DNA from: Lactiplantibacillus pingfangensis
GTDB lineage: Bacteria; Bacillota; Bacilli; Lactobacillales; Lactobacillaceae
DNA length: 64,000 bases
Reading direction: 5' to 3'
Assembly: GCF_005404945.1 (NCBI RefSeq)
Contig: NZ_BJDG01000016.1
Location: 1-64,000 of the forward strand
Shown: positions 40,307 through 47,920 of the stretch, one piece after another
Layout: every line of letters starts with the position of its first letter
How positions within the stretch are numbered: position 1 is the first letter of the stretch
Translations under genes and position numbers: made by a program
The notes under the pieces: generated by a model
Database searches by the model: none
Seen by the model: only the letters and a program-made list of their open reading frames with translations
Told to the model about the DNA's origin: nothing

Positions 40307-41074
40307 GTGTATCAAGCAGTAGTATTTTTTGATTTGGATGGCACCTTGATGCAGGACGATAAAACCGTCGCCCCCAGCAGCGTGGCAGCAATCCATCAGT
40401 TAAAAGCCAATCACGTGCTACCGGTCATTGCGACGGGGCGTAACGTGTTTGAGGTGGCCAATCTCATGCGGCAAACGGGGATTGACTCAATCGTGAGTGC
40501 TAATGGGAGTTATGTGCAATATCAAGGAAAATTTTTGGCGGCCCATGAGTTGGATAAGGGGTTACTTCAAGACATTACGCATTATGCGAATCAACATCAA
40601 GATGCGCTGGCCTATTATAATGCCACTAGTTTTGCGTTGAGCCATCGGGATGCCTTGACGGTGGCGAATTATCGCGGCCTGGGACAAAAAGCGATTGTGC
40701 AACCAGACTTCTTTTTGCGGGAGCATATTAACTTTTTGCTGACCTTTGATCCGATCAGTGCTGAGAAATATCAGCGACGTTATCATGGTTATTTAACGTT
40801 TGTCCGTAATAATCCACGGGCCTTAGACACGATGGCTTGGGGTGTTTCTAAAGCCACCGGGATTCGCGAGATTCTAGTTAAGGCTGGCTTAACCGCTGTC
40901 CCAACCTATGCCTTTGGTGACGCCGCTAATGATTTAGAAATGTTTCAGTTGGTCGATAAACCAGTGGCCATGGGGAATGGCTTAGCCAAAGTGAAAAGTT
41001 TAGCTGCCTATATCACAACGGATAATATGCATGATGGCATTAAAAATGGTTTGGCCCATTTTGGATTGATCTAA
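40307..41074 (+). CDS. HAD-superfamily sugar-phosphatase-like hydrolase (Cof type)
   Basis: This 255-residue HAD IIB hydrolase probably dephosphorylates a sugar phosphate or similar metabolite. The nucleophile is Asp9 in FFDLDGTLMQ; the late motif FGDAANDLEMF binds magnesium. A Cof-type cap lies between. The start is GTG with GGAGGT 7 bases upstream. It precedes a small kinase gene, with glucan genes on both sides, but its substrate is not evident. Confidence 0.9.
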   Translation: MYQAVVFFDLDGTLMQDDKTVAPSSVAAIHQLKANHVLPVIATGRNVFEVANLMRQTGIDSIVSANGSYVQYQGKFLAAHELDKGLLQDITHYANQHQDALAYYNATSFALSHRDALTVANYRGLGQKAIVQPDFFLREHINFLLTFDPISAEKYQRRYHGYLTFVRNNPRALDTMAWGVSKATGIREILVKAGLTAVPTYAFGDAANDLEMFQLVDKPVAMGNGLAKVKSLAAYITTDNMHDGIKNGLAHFGLI

Positions 41075-41116
41075 GGGTGAGCCTTGGGTCAAAATAACTT
41101 AGGGAAGGCTGATGAC

Positions 41117-41602
41117 ATGAACTTAGTGGTGTTACGTGGTAATTCTGGTGCTGGCAAAACAACCACTGCTAAGGCCTTACTGGCAGCACTGGGCCCAGCA
41201 ACGTTACTACTTAGTCAAGATACCATTCGACGCGTGATTTTAAAGGCGCCGGATCATGTTGGAACCCCGGCCATTGCACTGATTCTGGCCTTGATCGACT
41301 GGGGTAAGGCGCAGTCATTTGAGACGATTATTTTAGAAGGAATTTTGAAAAAATCCGTTTATGGTCCCATGTTAGCGGATTTGAAGCAAACTTGGGGCGA
41401 CCAGATGATGACTGTTTATTTTGACCTGCCGTTTGCGGATGCCTTTAAACGAAATCAGATGAAACCGGTTGCTTTTGATCGGAATACTTTGACCGATTGG
41501 TGGCAGGCTGACGATTTGCTTGGTGATGAAGCGCTTTGCTTTGGCCCAGAGGTGACGCTGGACACGCAAGTCAGCTTAATTATTGAAAAGTGCGCGGGAT
41601 AG
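41117..41602 (+). CDS. Small P-loop kinase (chloramphenicol phosphotransferase/zeta-toxin-like)
   Basis: This 161-residue protein begins MNLVVLRGNSGAGKTTTAK, a clear Walker A (8-15). The segment LLSQDTIRRVILK follows, as in small-molecule P-loop kinases. The substrate is unknown. The ATG at 41117 has GGAAGG 8 bases upstream; an in-frame TTG at 41084 is less likely. It lies 42 bases after the HAD gene and likely shares its transcript; a terminator follows. Confidence 0.75.
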   Translation: MNLVVLRGNSGAGKTTTAKALLAALGPATLLLSQDTIRRVILKAPDHVGTPAIALILALIDWGKAQSFETIILEGILKKSVYGPMLADLKQTWGDQMMTVYFDLPFADAFKRNQMKPVAFDRNTLTDWWQADDLLGDEALCFGPEVTLDTQVSLIIEKCAG

Positions 41603-41628
41603 TAACGGTTGAAAATAAAATTTCGGAC

Positions 41629-41667
41629 AAAAAAATAAGGCCCCGATTATGGGAGACCTTATTTTTT
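41629..41667 (+). terminator. Intrinsic terminator of the kinase gene
   Basis: AAAAAATAAGG pairs perfectly with CCTTATTTTTT around a 16-base loop and could work in both directions. Confidence 0.85.
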
Positions 41668-41676
41668 GTTACTAAA

Positions 41677-42207
41677 GGTTGAAAGACCAAAATTACTAAT
41701 AACTACTGCCATGTCACTGATTAGGGCATGGAAATTAGTTGACAGTGCCGCTTCCAGTCGCCACTGATAACATGCGGTCGTGGGACCGGTCCAAGCCTGA
41801 GGAACGTCTTGTCCCTCGCCCGGAACGCTTGCACAAATCGCAAGTGTCCCGGACAGTCCGTGGCGTAACGCCGGTAAGAAACATGCCGACCTAACGCCAC
41901 CTTCACGGCCGATGCCATCAGCGGCGACTTCCAGCTAATTTAACTGTTTTTAGGCTAGGTTTAGCGGAGGCATGCAGAATCGTTGTGCTGTGTCGGTAAG
42001 ATTGGCCGGCGTTCTTGGCCGCCTAATCTTACAGGGCGATTCAAAGACGCGGTCTATCGGCTTTGAATCGAAGTTCCAGACCGCACTGTGGCTGGGACAG
42101 TCCCACCATAGCACAGCGATTCTGCATGCCGGAGCGGGATCACCACTAATTTGGAAGTGCCTGTTGCCTATATGACAGTGTTTATGAGTCCTTTTGTCCT
42201 TTCAACC
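41677..42207 (+). repeat. Structured repeat, family A, copy 2 (complete two-hairpin form with terminal inverted repeats)
   Basis: 531 bp bounded by GGTTGAAAG (41677-41685) and CTTTCAACC (42199-42207). The first hairpin (41758-41928) holds the family core. The second (41969-42130) has a 21-bp closing stem starting GGCATGCAGAATCG with one mismatch, plus inner stems CGATTCAAAG / CTTTGAATCG and GTAAGATT / AATCTTAC. There is no credible ORF. It matches 1904-2380 in opposite orientation. Confidence 0.88.
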
Positions 42208-42252
42208 TTCAGTTTGTTACATAAAATGCGGCTCATTATTGGGCAATGCCGA

Positions 42253-42924
42253 TTAAGCCATTGCTTTTTTGATGTTGGCTAAAGTTAATTGACTTGTTTC
42301 GGTAAAGTTGACGTCGGCAGCCGCTAAGACGGTGACATCACCAATCCCAACGGACGTTTCACCGGCACCGTTGATTGATTGGACGCCAGCAGCGGCATCT
42401 TCGACACCAATACATTGCGCTGGGTCTAAATTAAGAATTTCAGCGCCGCGCCGGAAAATCTCTGGATCTGGCTTGCCATGTTTCAAGCTGGCTGGATCAA
42501 CCGACTTGGTAAAGTAGTCGCTTAAGCCTAAATGTTTGAGAACTAGTGGCGAATTTTTTGAAGCGGAAGCAAGTGAGAGTAAGTACCCTTGTGCTTTTAA
42601 ATCATCAAGAAAAGCTTGAATCCCGGGTAAAATGTTTGCCGGGGTCATCTGAGCAACTAATTTCAAATAATTATCGTTTTTCTCGGTGGCAAGCGCTTCT
42701 TTTTCAGCATCCGTAAAATCATTTTCTTTATGATCACGAGCCAAAATGAGGTTCAATGAATCCATCCGGCTGATGCCCTTTAACGCATCCGCCAAACTAT
42801 CATCCCATTTCACGCCAACTTTATCGGCAACTTGATGCCAAGCTTGACTATGAAAAATAGATGTATCCGTAATAACCCCGTCTAAATCAAAAACAAATCC
42901 TTTAATATCAGCAAATTTTGCCAT
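42253..42924 (-). CDS. pgmB: Beta-phosphoglucomutase
   Basis: This 223-residue HAD enzyme converts beta-glucose-1-phosphate to glucose-6-phosphate. The catalytic pair is Asp13 and Asp15 in FDLDGVITDT; LASASKNS and GVEDAAAGVQS are the other motifs. ATG at 42924 follows AGGAGG; a longer in-frame extension runs into the phosphorylase gene and has no ribosome site. It starts 13 bases after the GH65 phosphorylase, which makes its substrate. Confidence 0.96.
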   Translation of the reverse strand: MAKFADIKGFVFDLDGVITDTSIFHSQAWHQVADKVGVKWDDSLADALKGISRMDSLNLILARDHKENDFTDAEKEALATEKNDNYLKLVAQMTPANILPGIQAFLDDLKAQGYLLSLASASKNSPLVLKHLGLSDYFTKSVDPASLKHGKPDPEIFRRGAEILNLDPAQCIGVEDAAAGVQSINGAGETSVGIGDVTVLAAADVNFTETSQLTLANIKKAMA

Positions 42925-42937
42925 TTGTAACATCCTC

Positions 42938-45661
42938 CTAGTTATGAGCGTACGCCACGGTGAGTGGTTTTTTAGCTTGTAATTGATAGTCTTTACCAGC
43001 AATCGTAATGGGTTGTTTCTGGTCCGCTGTGATCGTGAGCTTTTCATGGTTAATCACAAACGTGTAGTGCGTCCCACGGAAAGTGTGCTTGAATTTCAAA
43101 GATTGCCAGTGTTCAGGCAATTGTGGGCTCACTTGTAGCTGTTCACCGAGCACACTCACGCCACCAAAGTTGCGCGTTTCGAGCAATAACGTGGCACACA
43201 TCACGCCCAAATGAATGCCTTCAGCCGTCGTCCCGCCTTGAATATCGTAATAGTCCGAGAACAGCGCTTCTGAGAACAGCGACCAAGCTTGATCGTAGTT
43301 CTCATCCAGTTGATTTAAAACGGCGTACACGATGCGTGACAAGGTAGAACCGTGGGTCGTCCGTTCCAAATAATACTGAATATTATGCGTGAGATATTCT
43401 TTGGGCAGGGTGTAGCCTAGTTGCTTGATCAACTTTTGAACGGTCGGCACGTCAAAATTGTAAAAGGCCATCAAGGCGTCCGCTTGTTTGGCAACTTGGT
43501 AGGCATCTGGTGTTTTACCTTCCGCCTTTAGAATACGATCCATTCGGGAAATATCACCAAATTTTTGGCGATAAGCTCGGAAATCAAGCGTTGGTAAGTT
43601 GAAATAGCCTTCAAATTGGGCAATGATCCCGCTGTGATTGATTTCCAACGTTAGTTTGTGGCTAATGTCAGTCATTTTATTCGCCAAATCGGTATTAAAG
43701 TTGGCCGCGGCGGCGGCTTTTTGATAGGCAGCGTTGTCCAATTGATCTCGGAGCTGTGCGATGGTATCGAATAACCACGCTACCATAATATTGGTATAGG
43801 CGTTGTTCTTTAACCCCGGTGTTTGGTGATTTGGATAATTTTCATGAAATTCATCCGGTCCCATGACCCCCGCAATACTGTAGCGACCAGTCGTTTCGTC
43901 ATAAGTGGCCTTGCTAATCCAAAATTCGGCAATCGACAACAACATTTCCATGCCATAGTTAGCCAAAAAATCACGATCTAGCGTGGTATGGTAATAGGTC
44001 CAAACGTCATAAGCAATATCTAATGAGACGTGCCGCTGTAAGCGACTGTTGTCGGGATCCCAGGCCTGTGTAATCGGGTTCAAATGAGTAAATTGCGACT
44101 GCTCGTCCCCTTTTTGCGCTGATTGCCAAGGATACATTGCGCCAGAGAAACCGGCCGCTTTCGCATTTGCTCGAGCTGCTGGCAGTCGATGATAGCGATA
44201 CAACAACAGCTGTTTGGCTAATGCTGGTCGGTGGAGTGTGTAGAAGGGAAGCATAAACATCTCATCCCAAAACACATGCCCCCGATAGGCTTCGCCATGT
44301 AGGCCACGCGCGCCGACCGAAGCGTCCAATTGCCCACTTTCTAGTGCGGCAGTGGAGACGAAACTATGGTAAATATTAACCCGTGTTAGCCGTTGACTAG
44401 TGAGGTCGCCACGGATTTTGATGTCTGCATCTTGCCAAGTCTGATCCCAGTAGTCACGGCTTGCTTTGACGGTATCGTCGAAGCTAGCTTGGGCGAGCGC
44501 TGTCGGCACATGTGTGAGTGCGGCATCATCAGCCACGTTGCTAGTAGCAATGACCACATCCTTATCAAACGTGTAAGCTTTGTTAGCCTGCACGTTGAGT
44601 GACAAGACTTGCTGAATCCCTTGTGGCTGATGTTTGAGCGCAATCAGGTCGCTCGTGTCACAATCTGGACTCGTCAATTTAGCGCCAATGGTATAGTTGA
44701 TTTTTGACGTTTTTGTTTGACCTGCAAGAAACATGGTGTTTGCACAAGATTCCATACCCAATAATTTTAAATGATGCTGGTCAAAAACATTATACCGGCT
44801 AACGTTGCCGTTGACAACGCTTCCATCAATTTCGGAGGTGAGTTGTAAGCTACCAGAGAAGTTAAGCGGTGTCACGGTGTAGCGAATGCTGAAACGGTGC
44901 CATGCTTGCATGTTAGCTAATTTTTGAGACTGGACTTGTAACATGTGTCCAGATTGTAACTGAATCAGCATCGTGGTCGTCAAAATTCCCGTTTTTAAAT
45001 CGAGGCTGCGATAAACGTCTTGGATATCACGATCATTGATTTCAAATGGGGCTTGATGATCAACGCCAAACGTCATAAACTGGGCGTTTGGTAGGTTGAC
45101 TAAGTCTTCATTGACGACGTCGTGACCTTTGATCGTAGTTGTTTCTTGATCAAAGACATCGGCGACGTATGTGCCAGGATAATTATTCTTATCTGCACGG
45201 GATTCAACATAGGCGCCGCGAAGGCCAAAGTAGCCATTGCCAACCGTTAGCATGGCTTCTTGACCGTTGTTACGAACGCCTTCGTATTTGCCATAATAGT
45301 CGAGATGCCATTTTAAATAAGCCTTTTTGGCTTTAACCGCGGCAACTAGGCCATCGCGGTCAACTGCTGTTCGACTCACAACCGGAATGTTCAGCAAATT
45401 AGTTAACGCTAAGCCGACGTCGATTCGATCATAATTGACCCCCACAATTGTGTCGGAAAAATCATAGTCCAAGCCGTTTTCCAAAATGGCTGCGTCAAAT
45501 TTGAGCCCCGCTAATCTGACTTTAATGTTTTCTAGGTTATCACTGATCGATTGGTCAGGATTGTAAGCAATCGCATAGCGAGTCGTTGCTGGCCCATCGG
45601 CGGTTGGATAGTAAGCAATGTCCATGGCATCGTTCTCAATTCGTAATTTAATCAGTTGCAC
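42938..45661 (-). CDS. map: GH65 glycoside phosphorylase (maltose phosphorylase-like)
   Basis: This 907-residue enzyme splits an alpha-linked glucose disaccharide with phosphate into glucose and beta-glucose-1-phosphate. The general acid Glu604 lies in MGPDEFHENYPNH. The usual GH65 start (YLKWHLDYYGKYEGVRNNG) begins only at about residue 115, so there is an N-terminal extension of unknown role. The start is GTG with AAGGAG upstream. The pgmB partner follows in the operon. Maltose is the likely substrate by family and context, but trehalose, kojibiose or nigerose cannot be excluded. Confidence 0.88.
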   Translation of the reverse strand: MQLIKLRIENDAMDIAYYPTADGPATTRYAIAYNPDQSISDNLENIKVRLAGLKFDAAILENGLDYDFSDTIVGVNYDRIDVGLALTNLLNIPVVSRTAVDRDGLVAAVKAKKAYLKWHLDYYGKYEGVRNNGQEAMLTVGNGYFGLRGAYVESRADKNNYPGTYVADVFDQETTTIKGHDVVNEDLVNLPNAQFMTFGVDHQAPFEINDRDIQDVYRSLDLKTGILTTTMLIQLQSGHMLQVQSQKLANMQAWHRFSIRYTVTPLNFSGSLQLTSEIDGSVVNGNVSRYNVFDQHHLKLLGMESCANTMFLAGQTKTSKINYTIGAKLTSPDCDTSDLIALKHQPQGIQQVLSLNVQANKAYTFDKDVVIATSNVADDAALTHVPTALAQASFDDTVKASRDYWDQTWQDADIKIRGDLTSQRLTRVNIYHSFVSTAALESGQLDASVGARGLHGEAYRGHVFWDEMFMLPFYTLHRPALAKQLLLYRYHRLPAARANAKAAGFSGAMYPWQSAQKGDEQSQFTHLNPITQAWDPDNSRLQRHVSLDIAYDVWTYYHTTLDRDFLANYGMEMLLSIAEFWISKATYDETTGRYSIAGVMGPDEFHENYPNHQTPGLKNNAYTNIMVAWLFDTIAQLRDQLDNAAYQKAAAAANFNTDLANKMTDISHKLTLEINHSGIIAQFEGYFNLPTLDFRAYRQKFGDISRMDRILKAEGKTPDAYQVAKQADALMAFYNFDVPTVQKLIKQLGYTLPKEYLTHNIQYYLERTTHGSTLSRIVYAVLNQLDENYDQAWSLFSEALFSDYYDIQGGTTAEGIHLGVMCATLLLETRNFGGVSVLGEQLQVSPQLPEHWQSLKFKHTFRGTHYTFVINHEKLTITADQKQPITIAGKDYQLQAKKPLTVAYAHN

Positions 45662-45894
45662 GAATAACCACTCCTTAGTTAATTGACTGAAAAAACGTCA
45701 TAAATACATAGAAAAACTTTTATCCCACTTTCAAGCCTAGACCAGATTTTTAGCCGTTTCAAATATTGTTACCGTAAGCGTTGTCGCAGCCACAGAAAAA
45801 TGAAATTAATAATTAAGTTGAATAAACTAGTGCATTTACTTGCTTTTAGCGGTGCGCTTCAGGACATTAAATGGTTTGGGATAGACCGCTTTCG

Positions 45895-46054
45895 GTGACG
45901 GGCATTTCATTAGCTGTGGGGGACAGACCCAGCCTGAGGAGCGGTCTGGGTCTTCGCTTTCAAGCCTAAAAAGCAAGTCTCGAAAGACGCCTGTGGTGTA
46001 AGCACCAAACCCAGGCACTAACGCCACCGACACAGCAAATGAAATGCCCGTCAC
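45895..46054 (+). repeat. Structured repeat, family A, short form, copy 2
   Basis: 160 bp closed by a nearly perfect 24-bp stem (GTGACGGGCATTTCATTAGC and its partner ending at 46054). The interior matches the copy at 21136 (CAGCCTGAGGAGC, CTTCGCTTTCAAGCC). The identical mini-hairpin GCTCGATAGTGAGC lies at 46060-46073. The remaining part of this gap between the phosphorylase gene and the FMN protein shows nothing else. Confidence 0.82.
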
Positions 46055-46084
46055 CTTCAGCTCGATAGTGAGCCACTCAAAATA

Positions 46085-46116
46085 ACGCCAATACAGTTGT
46101 ACTGACGTTTTTTTTG
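46085..46116 (+). terminator. Intrinsic terminator after the family A repeat
   Basis: ACGCCAATACA pairs with TGTACTGACGT (G-T pairs) and runs into eight T residues on the plus strand. No protein gene reads into it, which supports a transcribed repeat. Confidence 0.75.
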
Positions 46117-46245
46117 GCAGATTCAATTTTAAATTTTGAATCAATCACTTCAGAGGCTGGTCGGTTAGTGTGGGTGTACTAGTATTGCGTATCTCGACAT
46201 AGCGTTTACGTGCTTAAAGACTGCCAAGCTTTCAGACGGCGACAA

Positions 46246-46671
46246 TCATAACTTTGGCAGCAATTCCAAATGGTCCATGGCCATCATTTGGCGAATCTTG
46301 ATGCTATTTGTTTGAAATTTTAGGATAACTGGGTCATGATAAGCCAATTGTTTCTGAAATGGCGTAAGTTCGTTGCGCCAATTGGTGGTGAAGGCTTCGT
46401 GACCCACGAGTGTTAAGTGGCCCTTCATCATCAATGATGAAAAGTTAGCGAGATTATAGCAAGATAGCGTTGCGCGGTTATTGTGTTGGATGTTTTTAAC
46501 CGTGGTGGTTTGTCGACTAGTATAGAAGAAAAGTTGTTCTAAGCTGCGGTCTAAGGGCAGGGGACTTAGAACGACGGTCGTTGGAAAGCCGGTTTCGTCA
46601 ATTGTGGCAACGGTGAACACGGCGATGGTCTGAATCATATGTAGCGCTGCCTGACGGGTTGTGTGTTGCAT
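46246..46671 (-). CDS. Pyridoxamine 5'-phosphate oxidase-like FMN-binding split-barrel protein
   Basis: This 141-residue protein resembles small flavin-binding split-barrel proteins. The pattern VATIDETGFPTTVVLSPLPL and later VKNIQHNNRATLSCY fits the family. The reaction is unknown. GAAGGTG lies 8 bases before the ATG at 46671; a GTG three codons earlier is possible. It stands alone next to the tRNA-Lys gene. Confidence 0.75.
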   Translation of the reverse strand: MQHTTRQAALHMIQTIAVFTVATIDETGFPTTVVLSPLPLDRSLEQLFFYTSRQTTTVKNIQHNNRATLSCYNLANFSSLMMKGHLTLVGHEAFTTNWRNELTPFQKQLAYHDPVILKFQTNSIKIRQMMAMDHLELLPKL

Positions 46672-46748
46672 GTGTGTCACCTTCTTTACCCTTTAGTATG
46701 CCGAAAACACTAGGTGATTGTCATGTGTTATGCTCAAATTAAGGGTAT

Positions 46749-46795
46749 AAAAAAATCAGCTTTCACGGTGGATTATCACAGCGTGAAAACTGATT
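46749..46795 (-). terminator. Terminator of tRNA-Lys
   Basis: ATCAG and TTTCACG pair with CGTGAAA and CTGAT; the minus strand then has seven T residues. Confidence 0.8.
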
Positions 46796-46808
46796 AGTGG
46801 TTATATGA

Positions 46809-46881
46809 TGGGCAGTCAGGGGATCGAACCCTGGACCCACGGATTAAGAGTCCGTTGCTCTGCCAGCTGAGCTAACTGCCC
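46809..46881 (-). tRNA. tRNA-Lys (anticodon CTT)
   Basis: 73 bases fold as a standard cloverleaf: acceptor GGGCAGT with ACTGCCC, D-arm TAGCTCAGCTGGCAGAGCA, anticodon stem with loop ACTCTTAAT, and T-arm with GGTTCGATC. CCA is not encoded. The anticodon reads CTT, which decodes AAG. Confidence 0.97.
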
Positions 46882-47066
46882 ATAACTCAACAAAAAATAT
46901 AATATCATGAATCGGGGACGCTGACAATACTATTTTAGCTTTTTTTTCAAAAAAGGCGACTTTTTCAGTAAAATTGACAATCGATAGTCGTTTTAAATGA
47001 TCGTTAATTCCCTAATAAAGCGCGGTATCATGCGGATTAGCAAACAAAGAAAGCCACGGTTATTTG

Positions 47067-47075
47067 TGATATACT
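47067..47075 (+). promoter_or_regulatory. Extended -10 promoter of the wal operon
   Basis: TGA-TATACT, about 125 bases before walR. No consensus -35 is seen. Confidence 0.6.
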
Positions 47076-47082
47076 AAAAATA

Positions 47083-47136
47083 GCGCTGAAAAGTGATTTT
47101 CAGCGCGCCAGACGCAGGTCAGGGCTCAGCGACCTG
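47083..47136 (+). promoter_or_regulatory. Two hairpins in the walR leader
   Basis: GCGCTGAAAA-GTGA-TTTTCAGCGC (47083-47106) is a perfect 10-bp stem beginning about 8 bases after the -10. CAGGTC (47115-47120) pairs with GACCTG (47131-47136). No T-tract follows. Confidence 0.55.
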
Positions 47137-47199
47137 TACTAATCGACGTTTACCTAAATTTGACTTGAACTTGTATTCCCCTAAGGAGGAAGAAGTGTT

Positions 47200-47907
47200 A
47201 TGAAAAAAATCTTAGTTGTTGATGATGAGAAACCAATCTCAGATATTATGAAGTTTAATTTAACCAAAGAAGGTTATGAAGTCCACGTTGCCGCCGATGG
47301 TGAAGAAGCGCTACAAAAAGTGGAAGAAGTCCATCCCGATTTAATTCTCTTAGATTTAATGTTACCAAAAATGGATGGGCTGGAAGTTGCCCGGCAAGTT
47401 CGGAAGAATTATGACATGCCAATCATTATGGTCACGGCCAAGGATTCAGAACTCGATAAAGTCTTAGGACTAGAACTCGGTGCGGATGATTATGTGACTA
47501 AGCCATTTTCAAATCGTGAATTAGTGGCCCGAGTTAAGGCCAATTTGCGACGGCAAGGAACACCAGCAGCGCAGCCGGCTGAAGAAGAAGCGAACTCTGA
47601 TATTGAAATCGGCGACCTGGTCATTCATCCAGATGCTTACATGGTTTCAAAACGTGGGGACAATATTGAATTGACCCACCGCGAATTTGAATTGCTGCAC
47701 TATTTGGCGCAACACATTGGCCAAGTGATGACGCGTGAACATTTATTGCAAACGGTCTGGGGTTACGATTATTTTGGTGACGTGCGGACGGTCGATGTGA
47801 CGGTGCGGCGCTTACGTGAAAAGGTTGAAGATAATCCAAGCCATCCAAAGTGGTTAGTGACACGGCGGGGTGTCGGATATTATCTCCGCAATCCTGAAAA
47901 TGAGTAG
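47200..47907 (+). CDS. walR: Response regulator WalR (YycF)
   Basis: This 235-residue OmpR-family regulator controls cell-wall metabolism genes and is essential in most Firmicutes. The receiver domain starts [14 protein letters not shown], with phosphate acceptor Asp52 in [11 protein letters not shown]. The C-terminal winged helix has [41 protein letters not shown] precedes the ATG. It leads the walRKHIJ-htrA group. Confidence 0.98.
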   Translation: MKKILVVDDEKPISDIMKFNLTKEGYEVHVAADGEEALQKVEEVHPDLILLDLMLPKMDGLEVARQVRKNYDMPIIMVTAKDSELDKVLGLELGADDYVTKPFSNRELVARVKANLRRQGTPAAQPAEEEANSDIEIGDLVIHPDAYMVSKRGDNIELTHREFELLHYLAQHIGQVMTREHLLQTVWGYDYFGDVRTVDVTVRRLREKVEDNPSHPKWLVTRRGVGYYLRNPENE

Positions 47908-47920
47908 AGGTCATTAAACC

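Noticed and set aside
42925-43047. A longer pgmB start inside the phosphorylase gene
   Set aside because: The extension has no ribosome site, overlaps the upstream gene, and would add a non-HAD leader; AGGAGG marks the start at 42924.
45836-46144. A 102-codon minus-strand frame
   Set aside because: It runs through the family A hairpin and terminator; composition reflects the repeat rather than coding.
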